64,000 nt of DNA from Saccharothrix sp. NRRL B-16314 (GTDB lineage Bacteria > Actinomycetota > Actinomycetes > Mycobacteriales > Pseudonocardiaceae). The DNA lies in NCBI RefSeq assembly GCF_000716595.1, contig NZ_JNXC01000017.1:1-64000 (forward strand), in the 5' to 3' direction. The notes beneath the pieces are model-generated. The model had not been told where the DNA came from and searched no databases. It was given only the letters and a program-made list of their open reading frames with translations. The translations under genes and the position numbers were made by a program. This document shows positions 42,811 through 51,125 of this stretch, piece after piece. The first letter of the stretch is position 1; the number at the start of each line of letters is the position of its first letter.

Positions 42811-43851
42811 TCAGAGCCGGATGAGGGCCTTGAGGGCTTCACGCCGGTCCATCGCCCGGTAGCCGTCCGGGGTGTGCTCCAGGTCGATGGTGAGGTCGAA
42901 GACCCGGCCCGGTTCGACCGTGCCGTCCAGCACGGCGGGCAGCAGCTCGTCGATGTAGGCGCGAACCGGCGCAGGACCACCCGTCAGGGTGACGTTCGGG
43001 CCGAACAGACTGGCGAACCCGACCGGTGCCTTCTCGTACTGCGGCACGCCGACCCGGCTGATCACGCCGCCGGGCCGCACCACGCCGACGGCCATCTCGT
43101 AGGCGCTCATGTGCCCGACCGCCTCCAGCACCGCGTGGGTGCCGTCGCCGCCGGTCAGCTCGCGGACGAGTTCGACGCCCTCCTCGCCGCGCTCGGCCAC
43201 GACGTCGGTGGCGCCGAACTCGCGGCCGAGATCGGTGCGGTCCGCGTGCCGTCCCATGAGGATGATCCGCTCGGCGCCCGCCTGCCGGGCCGCGAGCACC
43301 GCGAGCAGGCCGACCGCGCCATCGCCGATCACCGCCACGGTCGTGCGGGCGTTCACGCGTGCCTGTTCGGCGGCGTGGTGGCCGGTGCCGTACACGTCGG
43401 CCAGCGTCAGCAGCGACGGCAGCAGCGCCGAGTCCTCGTCGACGCCGGGCAGCTTCACCAGCGTGCCCTGCGCCTGCGGGACGCGGATCGCCTCGGCCTG
43501 GCCGCCGCCCACCTCGCCGCCGGCCCAGAACCCGCCGTTGCGGCACGAGGTGTGCAGGCCTTCGCGGCAGAACTCGCAGGTGTTGTCCGAGTAGGCGAAC
43601 GGGGCCACCACCAGGTCGCCTCGCGCCAGGGCCGACACCTCCGCGCCGAGGTCCTCGACCACGCCCAGGAACTCGTGCCCCATCGGCGTGCCCTGCCGGG
43701 AAGCGGGCATCGAGTGGTAGGGGTGCAGATCGCTGCCGCACACGCACGACCGGACGATCCGCACGATCGCGTCGGTCGGTTGCCGCAGCACCGGGTCGGG
43801 CGCGTCCTCCACGCGCACGTCACCGGCCCCGTACATGAAAGTGGCTCGCAT
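42811..43851 (-). CDS. Zinc-dependent alcohol dehydrogenase (MDR family)
   Basis: 346 residues. The catalytic zinc site is CVCGSDLHPY with GHEF. The structural zinc Cys cluster is CEFCREGLHTSC plus a flanking Cys. The NAD(P) Rossmann motif is VIGDGAVGLLAVLAA. LMGRHADRTDLGREFGATDV, the stretch after it, suggests NADP preference (Arg after the second strand; inference). It resembles threonine/formaldehyde-dehydrogenase-like MDR enzymes common in soil actinobacteria. AAGGAA precedes the ATG. Confidence 0.88.
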   Translation of the reverse strand: MRATFMYGAGDVRVEDAPDPVLRQPTDAIVRIVRSCVCGSDLHPYHSMPASRQGTPMGHEFLGVVEDLGAEVSALARGDLVVAPFAYSDNTCEFCREGLHTSCRNGGFWAGGEVGGGQAEAIRVPQAQGTLVKLPGVDEDSALLPSLLTLADVYGTGHHAAEQARVNARTTVAVIGDGAVGLLAVLAARQAGAERIILMGRHADRTDLGREFGATDVVAERGEEGVELVRELTGGDGTHAVLEAVGHMSAYEMAVGVVRPGGVISRVGVPQYEKAPVGFASLFGPNVTLTGGPAPVRAYIDELLPAVLDGTVEPGRVFDLTIDLEHTPDGYRAMDRREALKALIRL

Positions 43852-43911
43852 GAGTTCCTTTCGCCGCAGGGCGACTTCGGTGTCCGGGTCGTCCGAGGGG
43901 GCTGGGTGCGC

Positions 43912-44283
43912 TCATGCTCCTTGAGGTGGCACCGACCGCACGAGCGCCAGCTGTCCGCTCGCCGCCGTCAGCAACGTGCGCGCCTCCAGCAGTTCGCCGA
44001 ACTCGAGGTGCTCGCACGCCGCGAGGGCGCAGGCGAGGGCCTGGTGGAGCAGGGACCGGTCGCCTGTCCGCCCACCGGACGAGAGGAAGTCGCGCAGTTC
44101 GTCCCGCGCCCGCCGCGCGTACGCCTCCGCGTCCTCCGGCGAAGCGGCGTCGGTCTCGCGCAACGCCTTCTGGATCGCCTGGTCCGCCAGGTCCGCGACC
44201 TTCCGGGTCGACTGCTCTCCGTGCGCCTCGGCACCCGGCCGACTGCCGCGGTGCACCGACGTCCCGGCCAACTCCGCTTCCAT
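43912..44283 (-). CDS. Hypothetical helical protein
   Basis: 123 residues, mainly helical: KVADLADQAIQKALRETDAA, DAEAYARRARDELRDFL and ALACALAACEHLEFGELLEA. There is no signal or membrane segment. The ATG at 44283 has GGAGG 11 bases upstream; a GTG at 44292 is too close to that site. It lies 60 bases upstream of the dehydrogenase gene on the same strand and could share its transcript. No family was recognised. Confidence 0.55.
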   Translation of the reverse strand: MEAELAGTSVHRGSRPGAEAHGEQSTRKVADLADQAIQKALRETDAASPEDAEAYARRARDELRDFLSSGGRTGDRSLLHQALACALAACEHLEFGELLEARTLLTAASGQLALVRSVPPQGA

Positions 44284-44423
44284 CCCGATCACCGCCTCCG
44301 CCCTCGGCCCGCCACGCGGACCGCTTGACGTGTGCGACGGATACCCGGACGAGACCCGGTCAACCGGGCTCGGCGCCTGTTCCGCGACCGGACACGCTCA
44401 GGAGCCGAGTGAACACCAGAGCG

Positions 44424-44894
44424 TTACGCCGTCGCCGTGAGGCCGTGATCCGGGTGTCGTCCGCCTGCCACGCCGACAGCGGCGGCGAGGGCGTCGAGCG
44501 CGTGCGCCAGCCAGCTGTCCAGCAGCGGCGTGGACAGGCCCGCCGGGCCGGCCAGGTCGACCGCGACGACGCTGCGCCCCGGCGCCATGCGGAGCACCCG
44601 CAGGCTGCCGGCGTGGGTCGGGGCCTCGTCGCTGCCCCACTCCACCTTCAGGTCCTCCCAGTCGATCCGCACCTGGCGCTCGCACGGCTCGTCGAGGGCG
44701 TGTCGGGACCACAGGCGCACCAGACCGGGGCCGTACAGGTCGACCTCGACACCGGGCGGCAGCCAGCCGGACAGGTGCTCCACGTCGGTGACGACGTCGA
44801 ACACGACCTCGGCGTCGGCCGGCATCGACCTCGTCCGCGCCGTTCTACCGGCAGCGCCGGTCGTCGTGCCCTGCATGTGATCGTGTGCGGTCAC
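44424..44894 (-). CDS. SRPBCC-superfamily (polyketide cyclase-like) protein
   Basis: 156 residues of the START/SRPBCC fold: RTRSMPADAEVVFDVVTDVE at the start, LSGWLPPGVEVDLYGPGLVR in the middle, and a long C-terminal helix (LLDSWLAHALDALAAAVG). Such proteins bind small hydrophobic ligands. The GTG at 44894 has GGGAGG just upstream. It is one of a run of small minus-strand genes of unclear role. Confidence 0.7.
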   Translation of the reverse strand: MTAHDHMQGTTTGAAGRTARTRSMPADAEVVFDVVTDVEHLSGWLPPGVEVDLYGPGLVRLWSRHALDEPCERQVRIDWEDLKVEWGSDEAPTHAGSLRVLRMAPGRSVVAVDLAGPAGLSTPLLDSWLAHALDALAAAVGVAGGRHPDHGLTATA

Positions 44895-44925
44895 AGGCCT
44901 CCCTCATCGTCGGATCGGCCCACAA

Positions 44926-45213
44926 TCAGGCCTGGGGGTAGACGCCGAAGTGGACCCGGCCGGCGTGGCGCTTGCGCACGTCGAGCACCTTGTCCGCCAG
45001 CGCGTCCGCCGCATGGGCGTCCAGGAACACGCGGGTGTCGCCGTCGGCGACCACCACGTCCTCGGGCGCCGGATGCGGTTCGACCGACAGGGCGAAGCCG
45101 TGGTCGGGGGTGTCCGCCGAGAACGTGATCCGCAACCCGCCCCGGGGTCCGACGCCGGTGGCGGCGGTCAGTTCGTCGATGGCCTTGGCGGCAGAGCTGT
45201 CGATGTCCAGCAC
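44926..45213 (-). CDS. HesB/IscA-like fold protein lacking cysteines
   Basis: 95 residues with the A-type iron-sulfur carrier fold pattern: SAAKAIDELTAATGVGPRGG, LRITFSADTPDHGFALSVEP, GDTRVFLDAHAADALADKVL and a C-terminal FGVYPQA. The three Cys that bind the cluster in IscA/ErpA are all absent, so it cannot carry a cluster in the usual way. The GTG at 45213 has GGGAGG 6 bases upstream. Similar Cys-less proteins occur in streptomycetes; function unknown. Confidence 0.65.
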   Translation of the reverse strand: MLDIDSSAAKAIDELTAATGVGPRGGLRITFSADTPDHGFALSVEPHPAPEDVVVADGDTRVFLDAHAADALADKVLDVRKRHAGRVHFGVYPQA

Positions 45214-45447
45214 TGTGGACCTCCCGTCGTCCGGTTCGCGTGATCCGCCGAGGCTAGGTGCCGCTGTGCGCGACCAGGCAGAGAAGCGTTGCACCGCAAG
45301 GAGATCGTCAGGATCGGACGCGTCCGCGACGCCGCGTCGGCCGGATTGCAAGGCAAGCGTCAGGTTCACCGCCGCCGAGTGGTGTCATGATCATGGACGG
45401 CCGCGCGGCGGCCGGGAGCCGTCATCGCTCCGGGGGAGGGGTTCGCT

Positions 45448-45873
45448 GTGGTGTCCGGCGGAGTGCGGTTGCCCGAGGCACGTCGCGAGCCGGTGGAGCG
45501 GCCTGCGCCCCGGGGCGAGGTGGCGACCACGGTCGGTGTCGTCGTGAGCTTCCTGGCCGGCTTGTGGTTGATCATGGCGCCGTTCGCGTTGGACTACCGG
45601 ACCGCCGCCGACGCCCCACCCCACTGGAACTCCGTGTACGTCGGCTTCGCCGTGGCGGTGTGCTCCCTGGTGCACGCCATGGCGCCGCGGGAGACGCCGT
45701 GGCTCGGGCCGGTCCTGCTTGCGGTCGGGGGCTGGTTGGTCGTCGTGGTGTTCGCGGGGCACCACCCGGCAGGAACGCGTGCGGCGGTCAACGACGTGGT
45801 CACCGGTGCCGTGGTCGTGGCGGTGGCGTTGGGCTCGATCGTCAGGACCGCGTTCCTCGCCCGGCGCTCCTGA
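45448..45873 (+). CDS. SPW-repeat membrane protein
   Basis: 141 residues with four hydrophobic segments (TVGVVVSFLAGLWLIMAPFA, VYVGFAVAVCSLVHAMA, PVLLAVGGWLVVVVFAG, DVVTGAVVVAVALGSIV). The LWLIMAPFALDY...WNSVYVG pattern is that of the SPW family, whose unit usually reads (S)PWxLGF/WNxxxxG. GGGAGGGG lies a few bases before the GTG. The role of SPW proteins is unknown. Confidence 0.7.
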   Translation: MVSGGVRLPEARREPVERPAPRGEVATTVGVVVSFLAGLWLIMAPFALDYRTAADAPPHWNSVYVGFAVAVCSLVHAMAPRETPWLGPVLLAVGGWLVVVVFAGHHPAGTRAAVNDVVTGAVVVAVALGSIVRTAFLARRS

Positions 45874-45990
45874 GCGGGTGCCCTGATCGGTTGCCTGCGG
45901 GGCCGGTCGCGTGTCAGTGCGCCGCTGCGGGGTACTTCCGCCGATGACCGCATTTCCACAGTGGACGCGGCGGGCGGAAGCAGACGTGCC

Positions 45991-46224
45991 ATGACGAACT
46001 CCTCGGCCCGGCAACGGGCGCAGCACCCCGAGTCGACCCGGTTCGTTCGCGAGACGGCCGGCGTGACGGTCCGCGAGACGGCCCGCGGGACCGTTCGTGT
46101 GCCGGCCCGCGTGACGGTTCGTGTGCCGGTCTGCGTGACCGTTCCCGTGCCGGGGAGCCCCGGTTCACCCGTTCCCGCGGCACCACCCCATCGGGTGAGC
46201 CGGGTGGTGGGAGCGGTCCGGTGA
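45991..46224 (+). CDS. Small protein with five 8-residue tandem repeats
   Basis: 77 residues. After a polar N-terminus it consists of TRFVRETA, GVTVRETA, RGTVRVPA, RVTVRVPV and CVTVPVPG, then a Pro-rich tail. Alternating Val/Thr/Arg suggests amphipathic beta strands. GGAAG lies 9 bases before the ATG, and the stop overlaps the GTG of the glycosyltransferase (GTGA), which argues for real, coupled translation. There is no signal peptide. It could also be a non-coding repeat that merely leaves a frame open. No family was recognised. Confidence 0.45.
   Translation: MTNSSARQRAQHPESTRFVRETAGVTVRETARGTVRVPARVTVRVPVCVTVPVPGSPGSPVPAAPPHRVSRVVGAVR
46036..46155 (+). repeat. Five imperfect 24-bp tandem repeats
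   Basis: Units start at 46036, 46060, 46084, 46108 and 46132, with a shared pattern around CGTGACGGTTCGTGTGCCGG. Because 24 is a multiple of three, the frame is kept and each unit encodes eight residues. The divergence between units is mostly at the ends of the row. Confidence 0.8.
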
Positions 46225-47240
46225 AAGTCGGTCTGCTGGCGCCGCCCTGGATCCCCGTCCCACCGCCGTCCTACGGCGGTATCGAAGCGGTCATCGACTG
46301 CCTCGCCCGCGGGCTCACCAAGGCGGGGCACGACGTGGTCGTGTTCACCGTCGGCGAGAGCGAGGTCCCGGTGTCGACGCGGTTCGTCCGCGATCTCGCC
46401 GTCGGTGACCGGATCGGCGCCGACGAGGTGGGACTCAGCCACGTGGCGTGGGCGTACGAAGGCCTCGCCGACCGCGACGTCATCCACGACCACACGCTCT
46501 TCGGTCCGCTGTGGGCGGTGGCGCGCGGGCGGGACCACGTCGTCACCACCTGCCACAACCCGATCTACGGCGAGCTGCGGCGCGTCTACGGCTTCTACGG
46601 CAGCCGGCTGCCGCTGGTCGCGATCTCGCACGACCAGGCAGCGCGCGCCCCGGAGGTCCCGGTCCACTCGGTCATCCACCACGGCGTCGACCCGGAGCGG
46701 TTCCCGTCCGGGCAGGGTGAAGGTGGGTATCTGCTGTTCCTCGGTCGGATGACACCCGACAAGGGGGCGCGGGAGGCCATTCAGATCGCCCGGGCCTGCC
46801 GCCGTCCACTCAAGATCGCCGCGAAGATGCGGGCGCCCACCGAGCGCGCGTACTTCCACGAGCAGGTCGAACCGCTGCTCGGCGGCGACATCGAGTACGT
46901 CGGCGAAGCCGACCTGGACCACAAGCTGCGACTCCTCGCCGACGCGCGTGCCTTGCTGAACCCGATCCACTGGGCCGAGCCGTTCGGGCTGGTGATGATC
47001 GAGGCGCTGGCCTGCGGCACCCCCGTGCTGACCTACGCCATCGGGTCGGCGCCGGAGATCGTCGAGGACGGTGTCACCGGTTTCGTCTGCGCCGACCACG
47101 CCGAGCTCGTGGCGGCGGTCGGCCAGGTGGACGGGCTGCGCCGGCGGGACTGCCGCGCGGCCGTCTCGGAGTACTTCTCGACCGAGCGCATGGTGGCCGA
47201 CCACATCCGGCTGTACGAGCGGATGCGCTGCGCCGGGTGA
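46221..47240 (+). CDS. Family 4 glycosyltransferase
   Basis: 339 residues, GT-B fold. The N-terminal acceptor domain starts KVGLLAPPWIPVPPPSYGGI. The C-terminal donor domain has FLGRMTPDKGAREAIQIARA and the E-x7-E motif EPFGLVMIEALACGTPVLTY. It would use a nucleotide sugar with retention of configuration. The GTG start is coupled to the small repeat protein. The glycogen-debranching-like gene follows 7 bases later, so the pair probably acts on one alpha-glucan or cell-surface glucan (inference). Confidence 0.87.
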   Translation: MKVGLLAPPWIPVPPPSYGGIEAVIDCLARGLTKAGHDVVVFTVGESEVPVSTRFVRDLAVGDRIGADEVGLSHVAWAYEGLADRDVIHDHTLFGPLWAVARGRDHVVTTCHNPIYGELRRVYGFYGSRLPLVAISHDQAARAPEVPVHSVIHHGVDPERFPSGQGEGGYLLFLGRMTPDKGAREAIQIARACRRPLKIAAKMRAPTERAYFHEQVEPLLGGDIEYVGEADLDHKLRLLADARALLNPIHWAEPFGLVMIEALACGTPVLTYAIGSAPEIVEDGVTGFVCADHAELVAAVGQVDGLRRRDCRAAVSEYFSTERMVADHIRLYERMRCAG

Positions 47241-47247
47241 TGACGCG

Positions 47248-49356
47248 ATGACCAACGCATGGAGCTCCGGCGCGGCACCGCCCGTCACCGGGAACGGGAA
47301 CGGCTCCACGACCCTCGTCGAGGGCGCGACGTTCTGCCAGTCCTCGGCGGACGGCGACATCCACCCCGGTCGCCCGCAGGGGCTGTTCGTCTCGGACACC
47401 AGGGTCCTGTCCGGCTGGCGGCTGCACCTGGACGGCGCACCGGTGGAGCTGTTGAGCACCATCGACAGCGCGCCCTACGCGGCGACGTTCGTGGGGCGGG
47501 CCAGGCCGCGCGGTGGACTGGCCGACAGCACGGTCCTGGTGCTGCGCCGCCGCCGGGTCGGTGCCGGGATGCGGGAGCAGGTGGTGCTGCGCAACCTCGC
47601 GGACGAGACGGCGGTGCTGATGGTGACCGTCCTGGTGGAGGCCGATTTCGCCGACCTGTTCGAGGTCAAGGAGGGTCGCGCCCGAGGGCACGACGGCGTG
47701 GAGGCCGCGGCCGGGAGCGACGGCCTCACGTTCCTCTGCCCCGGCGCGGAGCAGTGCCAGGTGGTGACGGTGACCGCCGACGGCGAACCCGCGATCGTGC
47801 CACGGCAGCTGACGTTCCACGCGGTGGTGCCACCGCGTGACGAGTGGTCGGTGTCCCTGGTCGTGCAGGCGGCGATCGGCGGCGTGACCGGGAACGAGGA
47901 GCACGGCGCGAGGTCGCCGGAGTGCCGGCTCCACGCGTGGCGCATGGCCACCCCGCAGGTCACCACCGGCGCGTCCGGCCTGGTCACCACGCTGGCGACC
48001 AGCGCGTCCGACCTGGGCGCGTTGCAGATCCACGACCCGCGCCACTCGGAACGGCGCGTGGTCGCCGCCGGCGCGCCGTGGTTCATGGCCCTGTTCGGCC
48101 GCGACTCGCTGCTGACCAGCTGGATGGCGCTGCCGCTGGACCAGCGGCTCGCGCTGGGCACGTTGCAGACCCTGGCCGACCACCAGGGCCGGAAGGTCGA
48201 CCCGCTGACCGAGGAGCAACCGGGCCGCATCCTGCACGAGGTCCGGCTCGGCCGGGCGGCGGCCCTGGCGCTCGGCGGCGGCAGCGCGTACTACGGCACG
48301 GCCGACGCCACGCCGTTGTTCGTGGCCCTGCTGGGTGAGCTGCACCGGTGGGGCCTGCCGCCGGCCGACCTCGCGTCGCTGCTGCCGTCCGCCGACCGCG
48401 CGCTGGCGTGGATCCGCGACTTCGGGGACCGCGACGGCGACGGGTTCGTGGAGTACCAGCGCGCCACCGACCGGGGGTTGCTCAACCAGGGGTGGAAGGA
48501 CTCGTTCGACGGGGTCAACTTCGCCGACGGCCGGATGGCGGAACCGCCCATCGCGCTGGCCGAGGTCCAGGCGTACGTGTACGCCGCGTACACGGCGAGG
48601 GCGGACATCGCGGTGGCGTCCGGCGACGAGCGCACCGCCGCGGAGTACCGGCACAAGGCCGCCGAGCTCAAGGCCGCGTTCAACGACCGGTTCTGGCTGC
48701 CGGCGCGGGGTTGGTTCGCGTTGGCCCTGGACGCGGAGAAACGACCGGTCGACTCGCTGACGTCGAACATGGGGCACTGCCTGTGGTGCGGGATCGTCGA
48801 CGACGACAAGGCGGGCGCGGTCGCGGAGCACCTGCTCAGCCCCTCGATGTGGTCCGGGTTCGGCATCCGCACGCTGGCCGACACCATGGGCGCGTACAAC
48901 CCGATGAGCTACCACAACGGCTCGGTCTGGCCGCACGACACCGCGATCGCCGCGGCGGGCCTGATGCGGTACGGCTTCGTCGCGGAGGCGCAGCAGGTGG
49001 CGTTGGGCGTCCTCGACGCGGCCCGGCGGTTCGGCGGCCGACTGCCGGAGCTGTTCTGCGGCTTCGACCGCGCCGAGTTCCCGGTGCCGGTCCCGTACCC
49101 GACCTCGTGCTCGCCGCAGGCCTGGGCCGCCGCCGCGCCGATCCTGCTGACCCGCACGCTGCTGCGGTTCCAGCCGGACCTGCCGTCGGGGGAGGTGCTG
49201 GTCGCGCCGACCGTGCCGGCGTGCCTGGTGCCGCTCAAGATCGAGAACCTGCCGCTGGCGGAGTACCGGCTGTGCGTCGACGTGCGCGAGGACGGCTGGG
49301 AGGTGCGGGGCCTGCCCGAGCACCTGGTGGTCACCGCCCCTGACGCGGGCCGGTAG
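47248..49356 (+). CDS. Amylo-alpha-1,6-glucosidase (glycogen debranching type)
   Basis: 702 residues. Residues ~1-260 form the N-terminal glycogen-debranching domain (FVSDTRVLSGWRLHLDG). The rest is an (alpha/alpha)6 barrel with PWFMALFGRDSLLTSWMALP, the acidic LNQGWKDSFDGVNFADG segment, NMGHCLWCGIV and YNPMSYHNGSVWPHDTAIAA. These are the conserved sites of the bacterial GDE_C/GH15-like family around the catalytic Glu/Asp pair. It would release glucose at alpha-1,6 branches. It is co-transcribed with the GT4 gene. Confidence 0.87.
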   Translation: MTNAWSSGAAPPVTGNGNGSTTLVEGATFCQSSADGDIHPGRPQGLFVSDTRVLSGWRLHLDGAPVELLSTIDSAPYAATFVGRARPRGGLADSTVLVLRRRRVGAGMREQVVLRNLADETAVLMVTVLVEADFADLFEVKEGRARGHDGVEAAAGSDGLTFLCPGAEQCQVVTVTADGEPAIVPRQLTFHAVVPPRDEWSVSLVVQAAIGGVTGNEEHGARSPECRLHAWRMATPQVTTGASGLVTTLATSASDLGALQIHDPRHSERRVVAAGAPWFMALFGRDSLLTSWMALPLDQRLALGTLQTLADHQGRKVDPLTEEQPGRILHEVRLGRAAALALGGGSAYYGTADATPLFVALLGELHRWGLPPADLASLLPSADRALAWIRDFGDRDGDGFVEYQRATDRGLLNQGWKDSFDGVNFADGRMAEPPIALAEVQAYVYAAYTARADIAVASGDERTAAEYRHKAAELKAAFNDRFWLPARGWFALALDAEKRPVDSLTSNMGHCLWCGIVDDDKAGAVAEHLLSPSMWSGFGIRTLADTMGAYNPMSYHNGSVWPHDTAIAAAGLMRYGFVAEAQQVALGVLDAARRFGGRLPELFCGFDRAEFPVPVPYPTSCSPQAWAAAAPILLTRTLLRFQPDLPSGEVLVAPTVPACLVPLKIENLPLAEYRLCVDVREDGWEVRGLPEHLVVTAPDAGR

Positions 49357-49396
49357 GTCAGGGTGCGGGTAGGTCAGGGCGCCCGGTAGGTCGGGG
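49352..49396 (+). repeat. Three short direct repeats after the glucosidase gene
   Basis: GGTAGGTCAGGG occurs at 49352-49363 and 49368-49379, and GGTAGGTCGGGG at 49385-49396, a 16-17 bp periodicity. It starts inside the last codon of the glucosidase gene. It may be a small regulatory or slippage-derived repeat. Confidence 0.6.
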
Positions 49397-49487
49397 CAAG
49401 GATGCTGCCCCCGGTTGCCTTACCCCCGGCGCCCGGTGCCGCGTATCCAATGGAGTGTCAGCCGTCAGGAACTGCGAAGGGCACTTC

Positions 49488-51104
49488 ATGCGCGACCACG
49501 TTCGTGGCTCGACGTCCGGCTCACGCCATCGCCGCGACGCGGTCGGGCGGACCCCTGTCCCGGACCCGGACGTGTCGGGGGCGACACCGGCGACGTTGCT
49601 CGCGCTCCAGCGCTCGGCGGGCAACGCCGCGACGGTCCAGGCGCTGGAGCGCGCCCGTGAGCAGGCACGGCACGAGCACGCGGCCGGGTGCGGTCACGAG
49701 CCGTCCGGCCAGGTGCCGGCGGTGCAGCGCGCCACCGCCCACGACGTGCTCGCCACGCCCGGAAGGCCGCTCGACGCCCCGGTCCGCGAAGAGATGGAGG
49801 CACGGCTCGGCGCCGACTTCTCCGACGTCCGGGTGCACACCGGTGCCGCCGCCGAGGAGTCCGCCGCCGAGCTGCGCGCCCGCGCCTACACCACCGGCAA
49901 CCACGTGGTCATCGGTGAGGACGGCCGCGACCCGCACACGCTCGCCCACGAGCTGGGCCACGTCATCCAGCAGCGCGAGGGTCCGGTGTCCGGTGTCGAC
50001 CGGGGGGACGGCGTGAGCGTCAGCGACCCGTCGGACCGGTTCGAGAAGGAAGCGGAGGAGAACGCCAAGCGGGCGATGGCCGCCCCCGTTCCGCAGGCCG
50101 CGGCCGCGGCGCCGCCCGGTCAGGTGGAGGACGCCGGGGCTGCCGTCCAGCGCGCACCGCTCGGGTCGGCCGGGCAGCGCTCCGAGGGCGTGGCGATCCA
50201 GCGGATGGGCAACTGCTGCTCCGGCGGCAACCGCGGCGAAGCCCACAACCACGACGCCACCCAGGAGGCGGACGGACAGCAGGCCGGCACCCAGCACGAG
50301 ACGGGGCAAGGCGTCGTGGCCGCCCAGCCGACGGCCGGCGGCAGCATGGCGATGACCCAGCTGCTGGCGCCGAGCGTGGGTGACGTGCTGAGGCAGACCG
50401 GGATTCCCCTCAAGAACCTGGAGATGGAGATGTTCGACGCGGACGCGGTGATGATGGGCATCGCGTACGGTGCCGACCAAGGCCTGGCGAACACCCCCAT
50501 GCCCGGGGCGCTGCCCGCGATCAGGCGGGACTTCGCGAACATCTGCGGTATCACCGCGAACCTGCTCAAGGACATCACGTTCAGCGAGGGCGGCGCTCGG
50601 CGGACGGTCGACACCCTGGCCGAGGTCGCCGCCGAGCTCCGCCGGCCCGAGGACGCCAACCTGTCCATCCGCTGCGGCACGCACGCCTTCTTCGTGGAAC
50701 GCCGCCGGGGGAACTGCCGCATCCTCCAGAGCTACGTGGAGACGTACTCGCTGACCGATTCCCTGGAGGGCTCGGCGAGAGCCGGCACCACGAACATCGC
50801 GGCCGACGACTTCGCCCGGCGACTCCTGGCCATCGGCGAGCACCACATGGCCAACCGCCGGGCCGGGCGGCCGTTCGCGACCCACCCGGACGAGGCGGCC
50901 CTGTTCGGTGGTGCGCTGTTCAAGGACACGGACATCGGGACGGATTCGGTCCGGCTCGTGTGCGAGAGCACGACCGACATCAGGTCGGCCACCGACCAAC
51001 GGGCCGCCATCGATGCGCTGCTGGGGGCGAACGCCGAGGGCTGGCGGTCGGTCTACACGACGTCCATGAGTCCGATGGAGTGGATCGGACGGGCACGCGA
51101 CTGA
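49488..51104 (+). CDS. DUF4157 (eCIS core) protein with putative cysteine-protease effector domain
   Basis: 538 residues. Residues ~85-165 are a DUF4157 domain: MEARLGADFSDVRVHTGAAA and the metallopeptidase-like LAHELGHVIQQREG. A low-complexity Ala/Gln/Pro linker (~180-280) follows. The C-terminal part (~300-538) has a Cys-led helix (DFANICGITANLL, Cys353) and, 46 residues later, RCGTHAFFVERRRGNCRILQ (His399) before SYVETYSL. That order fits a papain-like Cys/His enzyme. DUF4157 proteins are often effectors loaded into extracellular contractile injection systems. No injection-system genes are in the window. GAAGGG lies 7 bases before the ATG. The catalytic assignment is an inference. Confidence 0.78.
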   Translation: MRDHVRGSTSGSRHRRDAVGRTPVPDPDVSGATPATLLALQRSAGNAATVQALERAREQARHEHAAGCGHEPSGQVPAVQRATAHDVLATPGRPLDAPVREEMEARLGADFSDVRVHTGAAAEESAAELRARAYTTGNHVVIGEDGRDPHTLAHELGHVIQQREGPVSGVDRGDGVSVSDPSDRFEKEAEENAKRAMAAPVPQAAAAAPPGQVEDAGAAVQRAPLGSAGQRSEGVAIQRMGNCCSGGNRGEAHNHDATQEADGQQAGTQHETGQGVVAAQPTAGGSMAMTQLLAPSVGDVLRQTGIPLKNLEMEMFDADAVMMGIAYGADQGLANTPMPGALPAIRRDFANICGITANLLKDITFSEGGARRTVDTLAEVAAELRRPEDANLSIRCGTHAFFVERRRGNCRILQSYVETYSLTDSLEGSARAGTTNIAADDFARRLLAIGEHHMANRRAGRPFATHPDEAALFGGALFKDTDIGTDSVRLVCESTTDIRSATDQRAAIDALLGANAEGWRSVYTTSMSPMEWIGRARD

Positions 51105-51116
51105 CGTGGCCGTCAG
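51101..51116. terminator. Short hairpin between convergent genes
   Basis: CTGACG, loop TGGC, CGTCAG, starting in the stop codon of the DUF4157 gene and lying 10 bases from the opposing stop at 51126. It is a small bidirectional terminator candidate. Confidence 0.45.
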
Positions 51117-51125
51117 GACGGGGGA

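Noticed and set aside
46036..46155. The 24-bp repeats as a CRISPR array
   Set aside because: Units are contiguous with no spacers, are imperfect, and keep a reading frame; there are no cas genes.
49488..51104. An eCIS (contractile injection) gene island
   Set aside because: Only the effector-like DUF4157 protein is present. No sheath, tube, baseplate or AAA ATPase gene is seen in the window.
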